Source of the DNA: an uncultured Methylococcaceae bacterium
Lineage (GTDB): Bacteria > Pseudomonadota > Gammaproteobacteria > Methylococcales > Methylomonadaceae
NCBI GenBank assembly: GCA_903934035.1
Contig: CAIZMK010000135.1
Coordinates: 1-34,899 of the forward strand
Direction of reading: 5' to 3'
Length of the DNA stretch: 34,899 nucleotides
Of the stretch, positions 25,188 through 34,785 are shown one piece after another. Positions within the stretch are counted from its first letter, which is position 1. Each line of letters opens with the position of its first letter. The notes beneath the pieces are model-generated. The model saw only the letters and a list, made by a program, of their open reading frames with translations. It was not told the origin of the DNA and made no database searches. The translations under genes were made by a program, and so were the position numbers.

Positions 25188-26423
25188 ATGACAAAAGTTC
25201 GCGCCATTGCCTTCTACCTTCCCCAATATCACCCAGTACCCGAAAACAATGAATGGTGGGGTAAGGGCTTTACTGAATGGACTAATGTGACTAAAGCTAA
25301 GTCACTCTTTCTTGGTCATTATCAGCCGCACATGCCAGCAGACCTAGGTTTTTATGACTTGCGTTTACCAGAAGTGCGTGAACAGCAAGCAGCGCTGGCA
25401 AAAGAATATGGTATTCATGGTTTTTGTTATTATCACTATTGGTTTAATGGCCGAAGAATTCTTGAGCGACCGGTAAATGAAATTCTAGCTTCTGGAACTC
25501 CCGATCTCCCTTTTTGCCTCTGCTGGGCCAATGAAAACTGGACTAAAACATGGAGCGGCGGTTCTCAGGATATACTCTTAGAGCAGAATTACAGTCATGA
25601 AGATGATTTAGAGCACATTCGCAGTTTGATTCCTGCGTTTGAGGATTCTCGCTATATACGCATTAATGGAAAACCTCTGTTCTTAGTCTACCGTACCGAG
25701 TTGTTACCCGATCCTATCAAAACGGTAGCTATTTGGCAGGAAGAAGTAAAGAAAGCTGGATTGAGAGGACTTTATCTGGTTCGTGTTGAAAATTTTGTAA
25801 AAGACGTTGATCCCAACAGTATAGGATTCGATGCAGCAGTTGAATTTTCACCCGACTCATCCAAGGCAGGAGTGACATTGTTTCGTGGTGGTCTGGCAAG
25901 TCTCTTGACAAAATTAAACTTATTTCCTACTGTTTTTAGGGATAATCATGTTTATTCTTATTCTGCAACTGTACAGGGAATGTTATCTAAATCAGAACCA
26001 AGCTACCCTTGGTTTCGTTGTGTTTCTCCGATGTGGGACAATAGTGCACGACGTAGTGTTAAAGCTGCTGTTTTTATTGGCTCCACACCTGGAATTTATA
26101 AACAATGGCTGAACAAAATAATCGCCCGAACTCGGCAAAATTATAAAGGTGACGAACAGATTGTTTTTATAAATGCTTGGAATGAATGGGCCGAAGGTTG
26201 TCATTTAGAACCTGACCAGAAATGGGGGCACGCCTATCTGGAAGCTACACGCGATGCGCTGGCGACAGACAAAACAGATGAATTTGTTCCTTCTTTGAAA
26301 AATACCACTAATCCACGTCAGCTTAAGCAAATATATTGGCGGGCATCTCAATTTATTTTGGAGGTCCGCACAATTTTTATAACCGCGCTTTGGTATTCGA
26401 AGCATCGTCTGCCACCACAATGA
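25188..26423 (+). CDS. WbsX-family glycosyltransferase-like protein
   Basis: The 411-residue protein matches the WbsX family (glycosyltransferase WbsX, GT99-like): AFYLPQYHPVPENNEWWGKG (8-27), EWTNVTKAK, YYHYWFNG (81-88), CWANENWTKTW (112-122), and FINAWNEWAEGCHLEPD near residue 330. The fold is TIM-barrel-like and resembles GH99 glycosidases. Members are common in O-antigen and exopolysaccharide clusters; donor and linkage cannot be read from sequence. It overlaps the next gene by four bases (ATGA). Confidence 0.93.
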   Translation: MTKVRAIAFYLPQYHPVPENNEWWGKGFTEWTNVTKAKSLFLGHYQPHMPADLGFYDLRLPEVREQQAALAKEYGIHGFCYYHYWFNGRRILERPVNEILASGTPDLPFCLCWANENWTKTWSGGSQDILLEQNYSHEDDLEHIRSLIPAFEDSRYIRINGKPLFLVYRTELLPDPIKTVAIWQEEVKKAGLRGLYLVRVENFVKDVDPNSIGFDAAVEFSPDSSKAGVTLFRGGLASLLTKLNLFPTVFRDNHVYSYSATVQGMLSKSEPSYPWFRCVSPMWDNSARRSVKAAVFIGSTPGIYKQWLNKIIARTRQNYKGDEQIVFINAWNEWAEGCHLEPDQKWGHAYLEATRDALATDKTDEFVPSLKNTTNPRQLKQIYWRASQFILEVRTIFITALWYSKHRLPPQ

Positions 26424-27412
26424 ATATGCAAAAATCGCCTGATATATCGATTGTCCTTCTAAACTGGAACGGTGTGGAAGATACACTAGCCTGCCTAGAT
26501 TCTCTTCGTTCGCTGACTTTTACAAATTACAATATAATCGTAGTCGATAATGGCTCTACCGATGGTTCAGTTCATGAAATAAAAACTAATTTTCCAGATC
26601 TAACGGTTATCGAAACCGGCCAGAATCTAGGCTATGCCGAAGGCAATAATGTCGGAATTCGTTATGCACTAGAACATGATGCCGAATTTATTTTTTTGCT
26701 AAATAATGACACCATCGTAGCGCCTGATGTTCTTGATCAATTAGCTAATGCTGCTTTACAAAATCCTGATGCTGGGGTATTTGGTGCAACGCTTTTTTAT
26801 ATGGATAAGCCTGATACTGTTTGGTTTGCCGGAGCGCAATGGAATGCCCAAAAATTAGTGTTCGATTTTCCTTATCAAGATCAGACGTTGCCCAATAATA
26901 TAAACACAGCAACGGACTATGCCTGCGGTGCTGCACTATTTTTTCGTGCTGAAGTTGCGCATTCTATCGGTTTACTGGATGCACGTTTTTTCTTGGTATG
27001 GGAAGAGTCTGATTGGTGCTTGAGGGCAACACGAGCGGGCTATGGCTGCAAACAGGTTCCTACTGCCTATGTTTGGCATAAAGTTGGAGCGTCATTTTCT
27101 GGTGAAAGCTCTCCATTACGGCAATATTTCAGTTTTCGTAACCGATTATTATGGGCTGAAAAAAACCTATCTTTGAAAGATTTGGTGCTTTTAATTGATG
27201 ATTCCTGCAGGTCTTTTTGTCCTACATTTATTCTATCAAAATCTGAAAGAGATTCTTTCATTAAACGGCTGGTCTGGGCAACTAAGGATTGGAAGAATAC
27301 ATGGTTCTCTAGTGCATTACGTGCCAAACGACGTGGTGTTATGGATTATTTTTTAAGAAGTTTTGGGGATTGCCCTAAAAGTATTAGAGCTTTAAATAAT
27401 ACGTATAAATAA
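26420..27412 (+). CDS. GT2-family glycosyltransferase (rhamnosyltransferase-like)
   Basis: The 330-residue GT-A transferase shows ISIVLLNWNGVEDTLACLDSL, VVDNGSTDGS, the metal-binding region LLNNDT and the acceptor-side ED motif WEESDWCLRATRAGY. This layout is typical of dTDP-rhamnosyltransferase-like GT2 enzymes (WbbL type), though substrate is not proven. The start is placed at 26420, where ATGA overlaps the stop of the WbsX gene. A longer open frame from 26336 would run into the WbsX coding sequence and add 28 residues unlike the family. Confidence 0.92.
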   Translation: MNMQKSPDISIVLLNWNGVEDTLACLDSLRSLTFTNYNIIVVDNGSTDGSVHEIKTNFPDLTVIETGQNLGYAEGNNVGIRYALEHDAEFIFLLNNDTIVAPDVLDQLANAALQNPDAGVFGATLFYMDKPDTVWFAGAQWNAQKLVFDFPYQDQTLPNNINTATDYACGAALFFRAEVAHSIGLLDARFFLVWEESDWCLRATRAGYGCKQVPTAYVWHKVGASFSGESSPLRQYFSFRNRLLWAEKNLSLKDLVLLIDDSCRSFCPTFILSKSERDSFIKRLVWATKDWKNTWFSSALRAKRRGVMDYFLRSFGDCPKSIRALNNTYK

Positions 27413-27471
27413 ATAACAAATGCATCTATTAAATTAAATCTAGAAAAATCTAACTATAAAAATAAAATTTC

Positions 27472-29373
27472 ATGCATTCAATAACACTATCTACTATTTT
27501 TAAGTCAACAGACTCCTCTTATATTATCCAGATTAAGGACGCCAAGCGATCTGTTCGTGAATTTGAGGGTGGGCAGTTACTTATAGATCAATTTGATAAG
27601 GTTAAATGCGCCTTCCTTCGGCTGAGCGGTGGTCTCAATATCGAGTTACTAGTTCATAGTCCCTATCAGCTTCAGGAGATAAAGTCTGGCGGATATTTAG
27701 GTACCCCGCTTACAAAAAATAAACCCTACTTTTGGATTCCAGATTTACCACAAAATCGTAGGATTAATATTGATAATTGTATTTTGAGCGAACAACTGGC
27801 TCCAGTTTGTAGTCTTCGTTGGGATGCTTACAATAGCTTGTCATTTCAAATATGTAGCTCAGAGAATTTTGTCACTGATGGAATAATCTGGCAATTTGAT
27901 GAAGACTACTTTAATAACGAAATTAATTCGTTATTACCTATAGAAAATCAAGGCTATTTTCTTTGGGGATCTCATGGCTGTATTAATAAGCCTGCTGATT
28001 TATATCGTCATTTGATTAATGGGGCAGTTTACGATTTACGTTATTCATGGCCGCATAACAAAAAATGCTTTTCAGAAAATGAAGCGCATGCGCTTTATAC
28101 AGTTTTCTCAGGCTTAGAAAAAAAAACCGGTAAATCGATTTATCGCTATTTTCAACAACAATTGGTTTTGTCATTGATTCAGCGACAAGCCGATGATGGT
28201 GGCTGGTATCATGGCATGTGGACGGATAGCACTGAATGTCATTACCGCTTGCACACCAGCGGTGTACATTTGTTAATGGATGAATTCCAACGAACTGGCT
28301 GTCCTCAGGTTAAAGCCAGTTTACAGAAAGCGGTTGCTTTTCTTTCTAAAACGACTGATCAGCTCGATTGTGGCATTTGGTTTCTACATGATTCTTTGGA
28401 GTTATCCGAACAGGCTATGAATAGCGGGCCATTTAAATGGATAGCCAATAAAACGCTGGGTAAAAACCTATCGAATATGCTGGTATTAAATACCCATCTG
28501 GATACAACAATCGCTATTAGCCGTTATGGGCGCATAACAGGTGATAAGCAATATCAAGATTTAGTGATTTCTGCATTAAATTCGACGCGTGCAGTTTTGG
28601 GTCTGAACAGCGCTGACTGGTTATACAAACCTTTGTTTTGGGCTATCGGTTTAACCATGCTGCCTACCGAGCAGGCGAGTAAGCTTTCATTTTCAGTGCG
28701 GGCTATTAAACGTTTCGCCGCAGGTTATTTAATTAAAAAACTGCCTGATATAAAAGCGAGCTATCCACGCTTAGTCATGCCCAATGGCTATATCGACCGT
28801 GAATTATCCTTAAGAACTTGGGCGATAGATTATCAAACTATTAATTTAATGGATTTGGCGCGTCATGCTTATGCTTTTCCTGATGCTTTTGATGAATGTA
28901 TTTTGGATAAGGCGATGGCTTTTACCCAAAACAGCGGCCTGATTAAACGTTACCGAGATTTATCCCCTGATAAACGCTATTCAGTCGGCTTTTGGTCAGA
29001 GGCGCTTTATTATCGATGTCTTGCAAAGCCTGATATGAAGTATCGGCAATGGTTGGCAGAGGCGATATTAGAGTGTCATGATCTTAAGTTTGGTATATCT
29101 CCCTCTTTATTAGGTGCTAATGGAGAGGCAGTAGCTTTTAATCAACAAGTATCAGAGCCCTTAGCACTTAATTCAGAGTTACTGATGGCTAATTTGTCTC
29201 ATGGTAAGCATGTGGAACTATTGTTGGTAAATACTTCAGACCAATCTGTTACCGTTTCATGGATGTCAGGGCAAGACCCTGCTCTAACATGGAGTAATTC
29301 TCAAGGTTGCCAAGTGATTAATGGTGAATTAATTATAAATAGTCGAAATTGGCTTATTGGCGTCAATCAATAA
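27472..29373 (+). CDS. Large protein of unrecognised family in glycan locus; possible alpha/alpha-toroid enzyme
   Basis: I do not recognise the family of this 633-residue protein. The N-terminal 160 residues look beta-rich. From about 165 to 530 the sequence is helical with aromatic and acidic clusters: DDGGWYHGMW (241-250), ECHYRLH (255-261), NTHLDTT (340-346), NGYIDRE (438-444), AIDYQT (451-456) and FWSEALYYR (507-515). A beta-rich tail follows (about 565-633). This pattern resembles glycan lyases, unsaturated glucuronyl hydrolases and uronyl C5-epimerases with an alpha/alpha toroid, but no family signature settles it. No signal peptide is seen, so it acts in the cytoplasm, perhaps on the lipid-linked glycan. 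It sits 12 bases before a GT4 gene. Confidence 0.6.
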   Translation: MHSITLSTIFKSTDSSYIIQIKDAKRSVREFEGGQLLIDQFDKVKCAFLRLSGGLNIELLVHSPYQLQEIKSGGYLGTPLTKNKPYFWIPDLPQNRRINIDNCILSEQLAPVCSLRWDAYNSLSFQICSSENFVTDGIIWQFDEDYFNNEINSLLPIENQGYFLWGSHGCINKPADLYRHLINGAVYDLRYSWPHNKKCFSENEAHALYTVFSGLEKKTGKSIYRYFQQQLVLSLIQRQADDGGWYHGMWTDSTECHYRLHTSGVHLLMDEFQRTGCPQVKASLQKAVAFLSKTTDQLDCGIWFLHDSLELSEQAMNSGPFKWIANKTLGKNLSNMLVLNTHLDTTIAISRYGRITGDKQYQDLVISALNSTRAVLGLNSADWLYKPLFWAIGLTMLPTEQASKLSFSVRAIKRFAAGYLIKKLPDIKASYPRLVMPNGYIDRELSLRTWAIDYQTINLMDLARHAYAFPDAFDECILDKAMAFTQNSGLIKRYRDLSPDKRYSVGFWSEALYYRCLAKPDMKYRQWLAEAILECHDLKFGISPSLLGANGEAVAFNQQVSEPLALNSELLMANLSHGKHVELLLVNTSDQSVTVSWMSGQDPALTWSNSQGCQVINGELIINSRNWLIGVNQ

Positions 29374-29385
29374 CAGGATTTAATT

Positions 29386-30534
29386 ATGCATATAGGCATT
29401 GTAACGTCAGAATTCCCTCCTGATATTGGTGGCGTAGAAATTTATGCTGCTGAATTTGCTAAAGCTTTGGTGGCTTTTGGGTATGAAGTTACAGTATTTT
29501 TGCATACACATCACAATATTGAAGTTTCCATGCCTGGTATTACTTTATGTCCAGTATTGAAATTCTGCCGACGATTAGATCGAGATATTTTGAAGCAATA
29601 TGACGTTGATGCTTGGCATGTCATGAATGCGGCTCATAGTTGGTTAGCACTTGAAACGGATAAGCCAGTGGTGGTTTCCATTCATGGCAATGATTTTCTT
29701 AATCCTTATCCATTAATTGGAACACCTGCATTGGCAAGCTGGGGGCCACTTTGGAGATACGCTAATCTACTTGCGCCCTTAGACAGATGGTTTGGCAATA
29801 AACTAACATCTAAATATATGAGAGAGGCGTTACCAAAAGTAAAGGCTATTCTGGCCAATAGTCAATACACTGAGCAGGTTTTTCTGAAGAATTATTCAGA
29901 ATGTGTAGGTAAAACATTGGTTGCTCAAGTCGGCGTCAGCGACAATTTTTTGGCTACATCACTGGGCAACAAAAATAATGATATAACCCAGTTATTGACT
30001 GTTTCACGTTTATCAGAACCACGAAAAAATGTAGACAGAGTGCTTGAAGCACTTAGCCAATTAAGTACTCAATTCGATTTTCGTTATACCATTATTGGTG
30101 ATGGCTCTTTTAAAACATCGTTAGAAATGCAGGTTACAAATCTAGGTTTAGAAAATAAAGTTAAGTTTCTTGGACGGCAATCTACAGAAAATGTTATTGC
30201 TGCAATGCGATTAGCTGATCTATTTATTTTACCTTCGTCTACATTACCCAATAGTCATGAAGGCTTTGGTATTGTTTATTTGGAAGCGGCTGCTTGCGGA
30301 ACTCCGTCTTTAGCAACTCGACAAGCCGGTGCCATTGAAGCGATTAGTGATGGGGTAAGTGGTTTTTTTGTTGAAGAACCCACTGTTGAAAATATTAAAG
30401 ATGCCTTGCAGCAATTTTTAAAAGATGAAGTGACTTTTAACAGTCAAACTTGCAGGCATTTTTCTGAACAATTTACTTGGCAACGAGTGGTTGAAAAAGC
30501 ACTGCCTTTTTATATTACAGAGAAAAGCTCATGA
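29386..30534 (+). CDS. GT4-family glycosyltransferase
   Basis: The 382-residue GT-B transferase begins with GIVTSEFPPDIGGVEIYAAE, the glycine-rich acceptor loop of GT4 enzymes. It has VSRLSEPRKNVDRVLEAL in the donor domain and an EX7E motif in SHEGFGIVYLEAAACGTPS. It is distinct in sequence from the GT4 encoded at 23790. Its stop overlaps the start of the next gene (ATGA), and it begins 12 bases after the unassigned 633-residue protein, so the three probably act on the same repeat unit. Confidence 0.94.
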   Translation: MHIGIVTSEFPPDIGGVEIYAAEFAKALVAFGYEVTVFLHTHHNIEVSMPGITLCPVLKFCRRLDRDILKQYDVDAWHVMNAAHSWLALETDKPVVVSIHGNDFLNPYPLIGTPALASWGPLWRYANLLAPLDRWFGNKLTSKYMREALPKVKAILANSQYTEQVFLKNYSECVGKTLVAQVGVSDNFLATSLGNKNNDITQLLTVSRLSEPRKNVDRVLEALSQLSTQFDFRYTIIGDGSFKTSLEMQVTNLGLENKVKFLGRQSTENVIAAMRLADLFILPSSTLPNSHEGFGIVYLEAAACGTPSLATRQAGAIEAISDGVSGFFVEEPTVENIKDALQQFLKDEVTFNSQTCRHFSEQFTWQRVVEKALPFYITEKSS

Positions 30535-31466
30535 AAAAACCGCTAATTTCCATCATTATGCCTTGTTACAATGCAGAAGCTTTTTTGGAAGCAACGGTCG
30601 CCAATGTTTTTCAGCAAACTTATTCCAATATTGAATTAATTATTGTTGATGATGGTTCGACTGATAATAGTCCTGAGTTATTAATCGCAGTTGAAAAAGT
30701 CTACCCTGCTATAACCTTACTTGTGCAAAAGAATAGTGGTCCTTATATTGCGCGTAATTTGGCCTTGCAATATGCAAAAGGAGAGTTTATTGCTTTTCTT
30801 GATGCGGATGATTATTGGACGTCTGATTGCTTAGAAAAGTTATATCTAGCCTTGATTAAGGCAAATGCAGACTTAAGTTATTGCGGTTGGCAGAATGTCG
30901 TTGAAAATGGCGAAGACGGTCAGTTGTATGTTCCACCTGCTTATGAAGATGGTGACCTGTTCGCTCATTTTTTAAAAGGTTGTCCGTGGCCTATTCATGC
31001 GGCACTTACACGTAAAAGCATCGTTAATAAGTTAGAAGGGTTTTCGACCCGCTGTTTTACGGCGATGGATTATGATTTTTGGATACGACTTTCCGCGATC
31101 ACCCAAAATATCGTTCTCGTTCCCGAAGTGTTGGCTTTCTACCGCTGGCATGATCATGGACAAATATCTTCTGTCAAATGGCGGCAAGTCTTAGATGCTT
31201 GGCGCGTTAGAAAAGACTTCGCGGCTCAACATACCGAGCTTATTAAACATTTGGATTTATCCATACGTAATGAATTGATTAATGCTCCGTTGTACAAACA
31301 CGCCTTTGAAGCATTTTGGAAGCGGGATTTTGTATCCGCGCAAATATTATTTCGAACATTGTTAAAGAATGATTTATGGCAATTCGGTGATCTTAAATAT
31401 CTGATACCAGCGTTATTACCATTAACTTTATATAGTCAATTGCTATTGTTTTTGGATAAGAAATGA
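30531..31466 (+). CDS. GT2-family glycosyltransferase
   Basis: The 311-residue GT-A transferase shows SIIMPCYNAEAFLEATVANV, IIVDDGSTDNSPE, the DxD-type metal site FLDADDYW (about residues 91-98), and DYDFWIRLS before the C-terminal part. C-terminal residues (LIPALLPLTLYSQLLLFL) are hydrophobic and may associate with the membrane. It overlaps the preceding GT4 gene by four bases. The sugar specificity is not readable. Confidence 0.93.
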   Translation: MKKPLISIIMPCYNAEAFLEATVANVFQQTYSNIELIIVDDGSTDNSPELLIAVEKVYPAITLLVQKNSGPYIARNLALQYAKGEFIAFLDADDYWTSDCLEKLYLALIKANADLSYCGWQNVVENGEDGQLYVPPAYEDGDLFAHFLKGCPWPIHAALTRKSIVNKLEGFSTRCFTAMDYDFWIRLSAITQNIVLVPEVLAFYRWHDHGQISSVKWRQVLDAWRVRKDFAAQHTELIKHLDLSIRNELINAPLYKHAFEAFWKRDFVSAQILFRTLLKNDLWQFGDLKYLIPALLPLTLYSQLLLFLDKK

Positions 31467-31503
31467 ATGGTTTGAATAGTCGTTATCACATAAAGAGGAA
31501 TCA

Positions 31504-32274
31504 ATGCAGCGCTTTGTCATCTTAATGTATCACATGATTTCAGAGCCAAAAACGACTGCTGAAATTAAATATGCTTGTCCGCCTAAGCAATTTGAACAAC
31601 ATTTACAAATGCTATTAAGCTCAGGGTTTAATCCTGTCAGTATCAAAGCGATTGAAGATTATTATATTCACCAAACACCGTTACCAGACAAGGCTTTTTT
31701 GGTAACTTTAGATGATGGCTTTGAGGATAACTATCGCAACGCTTTTCCAATTTTGAAACGACATCAGATACCAGCAGTTATCTATTTAGCAACTGGTTTG
31801 ATCGGTAAAACTAATCAGTGGATGACTATGCCGACTTTTTCTGAATGCAAAATGTTGTCTTGGATGCAAATTAAAAAGATGGCAAGCCAGGGCATAGACT
31901 TTGGTTCACATACGGTGACTCATCCAAAACTGAATGAATTAGATGATGATAGTGTGGGTAGGGAGTTAGTCCAATCAAAGAAAATCATTGAAGAGCATTT
32001 GGGTGTTGAGTGCAAGCACTTTGCTTATCCTTATGGATTACTCACTGAAAAAACGCCTGAATTAGTACAGCAAGCAGGATTTAAAACAGCCTGCACGACA
32101 CGATCAGGTTTTAATAATGAAGAGCGTGACCCATTGATGTTACATCGCATTGAAGTTTATGGCGATGATTCAACTTGGAAGCTTAAACAAAAAGTTATCT
32201 TTGGCATTAATGATGCAAGTTGGTTTTTTCCTTTGAAATATTATTGGACAAGGCTTTTTGCAAGGCTTAGTTAG
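31504..32274 (+). CDS. Polysaccharide deacetylase (NodB-homology domain, CE4)
   Basis: The 256-residue protein carries the NodB-homology motifs: LVTLDDGFEDN with D70/D71 (general base and metal ligand), SHTVTH with metal ligands H136 and H140, and FAYPYG (173-178). Opening RFVILMYHMIS is typical of CE4 enzymes in surface-polysaccharide loci. These remove N- or O-acetyl groups from glycans; no signal peptide is visible, so a cytoplasmic substrate such as a lipid-linked sugar is possible. A GAGGA stretch precedes the ATG. It sits between two GT2 genes. Confidence 0.93.
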   Translation: MQRFVILMYHMISEPKTTAEIKYACPPKQFEQHLQMLLSSGFNPVSIKAIEDYYIHQTPLPDKAFLVTLDDGFEDNYRNAFPILKRHQIPAVIYLATGLIGKTNQWMTMPTFSECKMLSWMQIKKMASQGIDFGSHTVTHPKLNELDDDSVGRELVQSKKIIEEHLGVECKHFAYPYGLLTEKTPELVQQAGFKTACTTRSGFNNEERDPLMLHRIEVYGDDSTWKLKQKVIFGINDASWFFPLKYYWTRLFARLS

Positions 32275-32319
32275 TTTATGGTTACAAAATTCATATAAGC
32301 ATTAAATTTGAAGTCAAAA

Positions 32320-33258
32320 ATGATTACATCGTATCCCATTAAAGATCAAATCACTGTCGCAATATGTTGTTACAATGCTGCTCACTATTTACCGAACTTG
32401 ATCGAAAAATTGAGCATACAAGAGTGTTCAATTCCTTTTGAAGTGTTGATTATTAATAATAACAGTAACGACAATACCCAAGAGCTCATTGCACGTCTTG
32501 CTGAAGCTCATAACGTTACATTACGCCTTGTTAACGAATTTGAACAAGGTATTGCTTTTGCAAGGAATCGAGCGATACAAGAAAGCCTGTCGAGTCGATA
32601 TTTGGCGTTTATTGATGCCGATGAATTACCTAGAAAATTCTGGTTACAGGCCGCTATTAATGTATTGCTCGATGATGAAATCGACTGCGTGGGTGGAAAA
32701 ATATCCGTGTCTTTAAGTTCACGACCAAAGTGGTTAAGCGATGAGCTTTTACCTTTTTACGGAGAGGTTAATTACAGTGATCAACGATTTCAAATTCATG
32801 AGCTCTCGACCCCAATATGGAGCGGAAATATTGCTTACAATATGCGGATATTCCATCAGGGCCTGCGATTCGATACCCGCTATAATCGTAAAGGTAATGC
32901 TCTGGGTGGAGGGGAAGATAGTATGATGTTTCGTCATTTACTAAAAAATAAATTCAAGTTGATTTATGAGCCTAGAATGGAAATTTTACACTTAATACCT
33001 GATGAAAAAATTAAGCGCGGGTATTTTTTAAAAATTCATTACATTGCAGGTGAAAAGTCAGGCTTATATGACATCGATTTTAATGAAAAAAAAATATTTG
33101 GTATTCCAAGGTTTATGTTTTTACAGTTATGTAAAAAAATTTTTTTGGTTTTACATCTACGCTTTGTAAAACATTTAGTCTATATGCGTGAAGCTATGAA
33201 TGTTACGTACCATCTGGGGAAGATGGTTGGCTATTACAAAAAGCATATTAACGAATAA
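32320..33258 (+). CDS. GT2-family glycosyltransferase
   Basis: The 312-residue GT-A transferase has ITVAICCYNAAHYLPNLIEKL, LIINNNSNDNT, the metal site FIDADELP, and GGGEDSMMFR in the acceptor region. The ATG at 32320 is preferred; a TTG four codons upstream keeps the frame open but has no ribosome binding site, nor does the ATG. This enzyme belongs to a different GT2 subgroup from the other two in the locus (INNNSNDNT instead of VDDGSTD). It is the last glycosyltransferase of the cluster. Confidence 0.92.
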   Translation: MITSYPIKDQITVAICCYNAAHYLPNLIEKLSIQECSIPFEVLIINNNSNDNTQELIARLAEAHNVTLRLVNEFEQGIAFARNRAIQESLSSRYLAFIDADELPRKFWLQAAINVLLDDEIDCVGGKISVSLSSRPKWLSDELLPFYGEVNYSDQRFQIHELSTPIWSGNIAYNMRIFHQGLRFDTRYNRKGNALGGGEDSMMFRHLLKNKFKLIYEPRMEILHLIPDEKIKRGYFLKIHYIAGEKSGLYDIDFNEKKIFGIPRFMFLQLCKKIFLVLHLRFVKHLVYMREAMNVTYHLGKMVGYYKKHINE

Positions 33259-33347
33259 TACTAAACCTATGATGGAATTTTATTACTTATTTACTCTATA
33301 CCTAAGCAATGATCTCAATTTTTAACAATCATTATTAAAATCTACTT

Positions 33348-33938
33348 ATGAAAAAATTTAAATTATCCTTATCATTTATATTTTTAGCTCAATTGCATCT
33401 AGTCACTGCCGTAGCCGATGAGACAACTTTGCAAAATATGTATTACATTACAGCAAGTGAGGCTAGGCTATTACCACCATTTTGTATGGGTTTGTCAATA
33501 GGTAACTTCAGAGAAGATGCTAAGTCTCTCAAACAAAATATAATTATGCCAGGCGAACATACTCAGCATTTTTGTCATGGCATGAAAGCACTCATTAGAG
33601 GAGATAGGGGCGATAAAAAATCTTATGAAAATGCAGTTTCAGAGTTCGAATATGTTCAAGAACATTCAACTAGTCAACATGAATTATTGGATAGCGTTAG
33701 TCTATACAAAGCTGAAGCTTTAGGTAAATTGGGCAAAACAGGGCCGGCGCTCACTGAATATAACAAAGCCATACAATTAAATAATAAGTATCATCAAGCT
33801 TATGCTCGATTAGCAGATTATTATTTAACGCTAGGTATGAAACAAGACGCAATAGATACTATTAAAGTTGGACTTAGATTCTCTCCAGAATCAAAAGGTT
33901 TAAAAAACCGTTTACATAAATTATCAGCTGATAAATAG
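33348..33938 (+). CDS. Secreted TPR-repeat protein
   Basis: A 196-residue protein with a signal peptide (basic KKFK, hydrophobic stretch, likely cleavage after A23 in AVADE). The N-terminal mature part has LPPFC (C46) and HFCHGM (C76), a cysteine pair that could form a disulfide in the periplasm. TPR helices follow at about 114-147 and 148-181 (AEALGKLGKTGPALTEYNKAI can be read as AEALGKLGK then TGPALTEYNKAI). Similar small TPR proteins occur beside polysaccharide clusters; a scaffold role in glycan assembly or export is inferred. Function is unknown. Confidence 0.8.
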   Translation: MKKFKLSLSFIFLAQLHLVTAVADETTLQNMYYITASEARLLPPFCMGLSIGNFREDAKSLKQNIIMPGEHTQHFCHGMKALIRGDRGDKKSYENAVSEFEYVQEHSTSQHELLDSVSLYKAEALGKLGKTGPALTEYNKAIQLNNKYHQAYARLADYYLTLGMKQDAIDTIKVGLRFSPESKGLKNRLHKLSADK

Positions 33939-34016
33939 CTTTATGCTGCTGATGATTAGTGTAAGTCATTACTGGCTCGTTTAGTTTTAAAATCCGACAA
34001 TATAGAAGGTTGCTCC

Positions 34017-34691
34017 ATGACAATTAAAGATTGGTTAACAGAAGATAGGCCTAGAGAAAAGCTTTTGCAGCGAGGGCCATCGGCTTTAACCGATGCTGAA
34101 TTGTTAGCTATTTTTTTACGGACAGGAACGCCAGGTAAAACCGCTGTTGATTTAGCTCAACAATTGCTGGCCGATTTTGGCTCATTAAAAGCCTTGCTAG
34201 ATGCCGATCAACAACAATTTTGTCTAGGTTTGGGTTTAGGTAGTGCTAAATATGCCCAGCTACAAGCAGTACTTGAAATGGCTAAACGTCATTTTAATGA
34301 AGTACTAAAGCGCGGTAGTGCTTTAACGAGTCCAGAGATTACTCGCGCTTATTTGAGCGCTCAATTGCGCGGTTATAGTTATGAAGTATTCGCTTGTTTA
34401 TTTCTTGATAATCAACATCGAGTCATACAATTGGATGAATTATTTCGAGGGACTATAGATGGTGCTAGTGTCTATCCTAGAGAAGTGGTTAAGCAAGCGT
34501 TAAGCTATAATGCCGCTGCCGTCATTTTTGCACATAATCATCCTTCGGGAATTTCCGAACCTAGTCAGGCTGATAAGCAAATTACTGATAAGCTTAAGCA
34601 AGCCCTAGCTTTATTTGATATACGAGTGTTAGATCATTTTATTATAGGAGATGGCTTACCTTATTCATTTGCAGAGCATGGCTTGTTGTAA
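34017..34691 (+). CDS. radC: RadC family JAMM-domain protein
   Basis: The 224-residue protein matches the RadC (UPF0758) family: [20 protein letters not shown] at the N terminus, a helix-hairpin-helix region (about 50-75), and the C-terminal JAMM/MPN+ metalloprotease-like domain with H173-N-H175-P-S-G and D186, the HxHx10D zinc ligands. DNA-repair involvement was proposed historically but is disputed; the catalytic role is unsettled. A GAAGG ribosome binding site precedes the ATG. The gene is a typical housekeeping marker bordering the variable glycan locus. Confidence 0.96.
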   Translation: MTIKDWLTEDRPREKLLQRGPSALTDAELLAIFLRTGTPGKTAVDLAQQLLADFGSLKALLDADQQQFCLGLGLGSAKYAQLQAVLEMAKRHFNEVLKRGSALTSPEITRAYLSAQLRGYSYEVFACLFLDNQHRVIQLDELFRGTIDGASVYPREVVKQALSYNAAAVIFAHNHPSGISEPSQADKQITDKLKQALALFDIRVLDHFIIGDGLPYSFAEHGLL

Positions 34692-34704
34692 TCTATGGAT
34701 AAGT

Positions 34705-34760
34705 TACACAAGCTTCTTTATCGACTTGGAAGTTATAAAAAACACCGTAGGGGCGTATTG
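34705..34760 (-). repeat. Right copy of the ~55-bp repeat, inverted relative to 102-156
   Basis: Contains TACACAAGCTTCTT at 34705-34718 and CGTAGGGGCGTATTG at 34746-34760, in the same order and spacing as the reverse complement of 102-156. The type A core breaks off at 34760: the sequence turns to AGACTGTG where the left-edge copy continues to its palindrome centre. The block begins 14 bases after the radC stop. Confidence 0.75.
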
Positions 34761-34785
34761 AGACTGTGAAAGTATTCTTTTTATT

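Noticed and set aside
26336-26419. Upstream extension of the GT2 gene into the WbsX gene
   Set aside because: The extra 28 codons lie inside WbsX coding sequence and are unlike GT2 enzymes; ATGA at 26420 gives a normal start.
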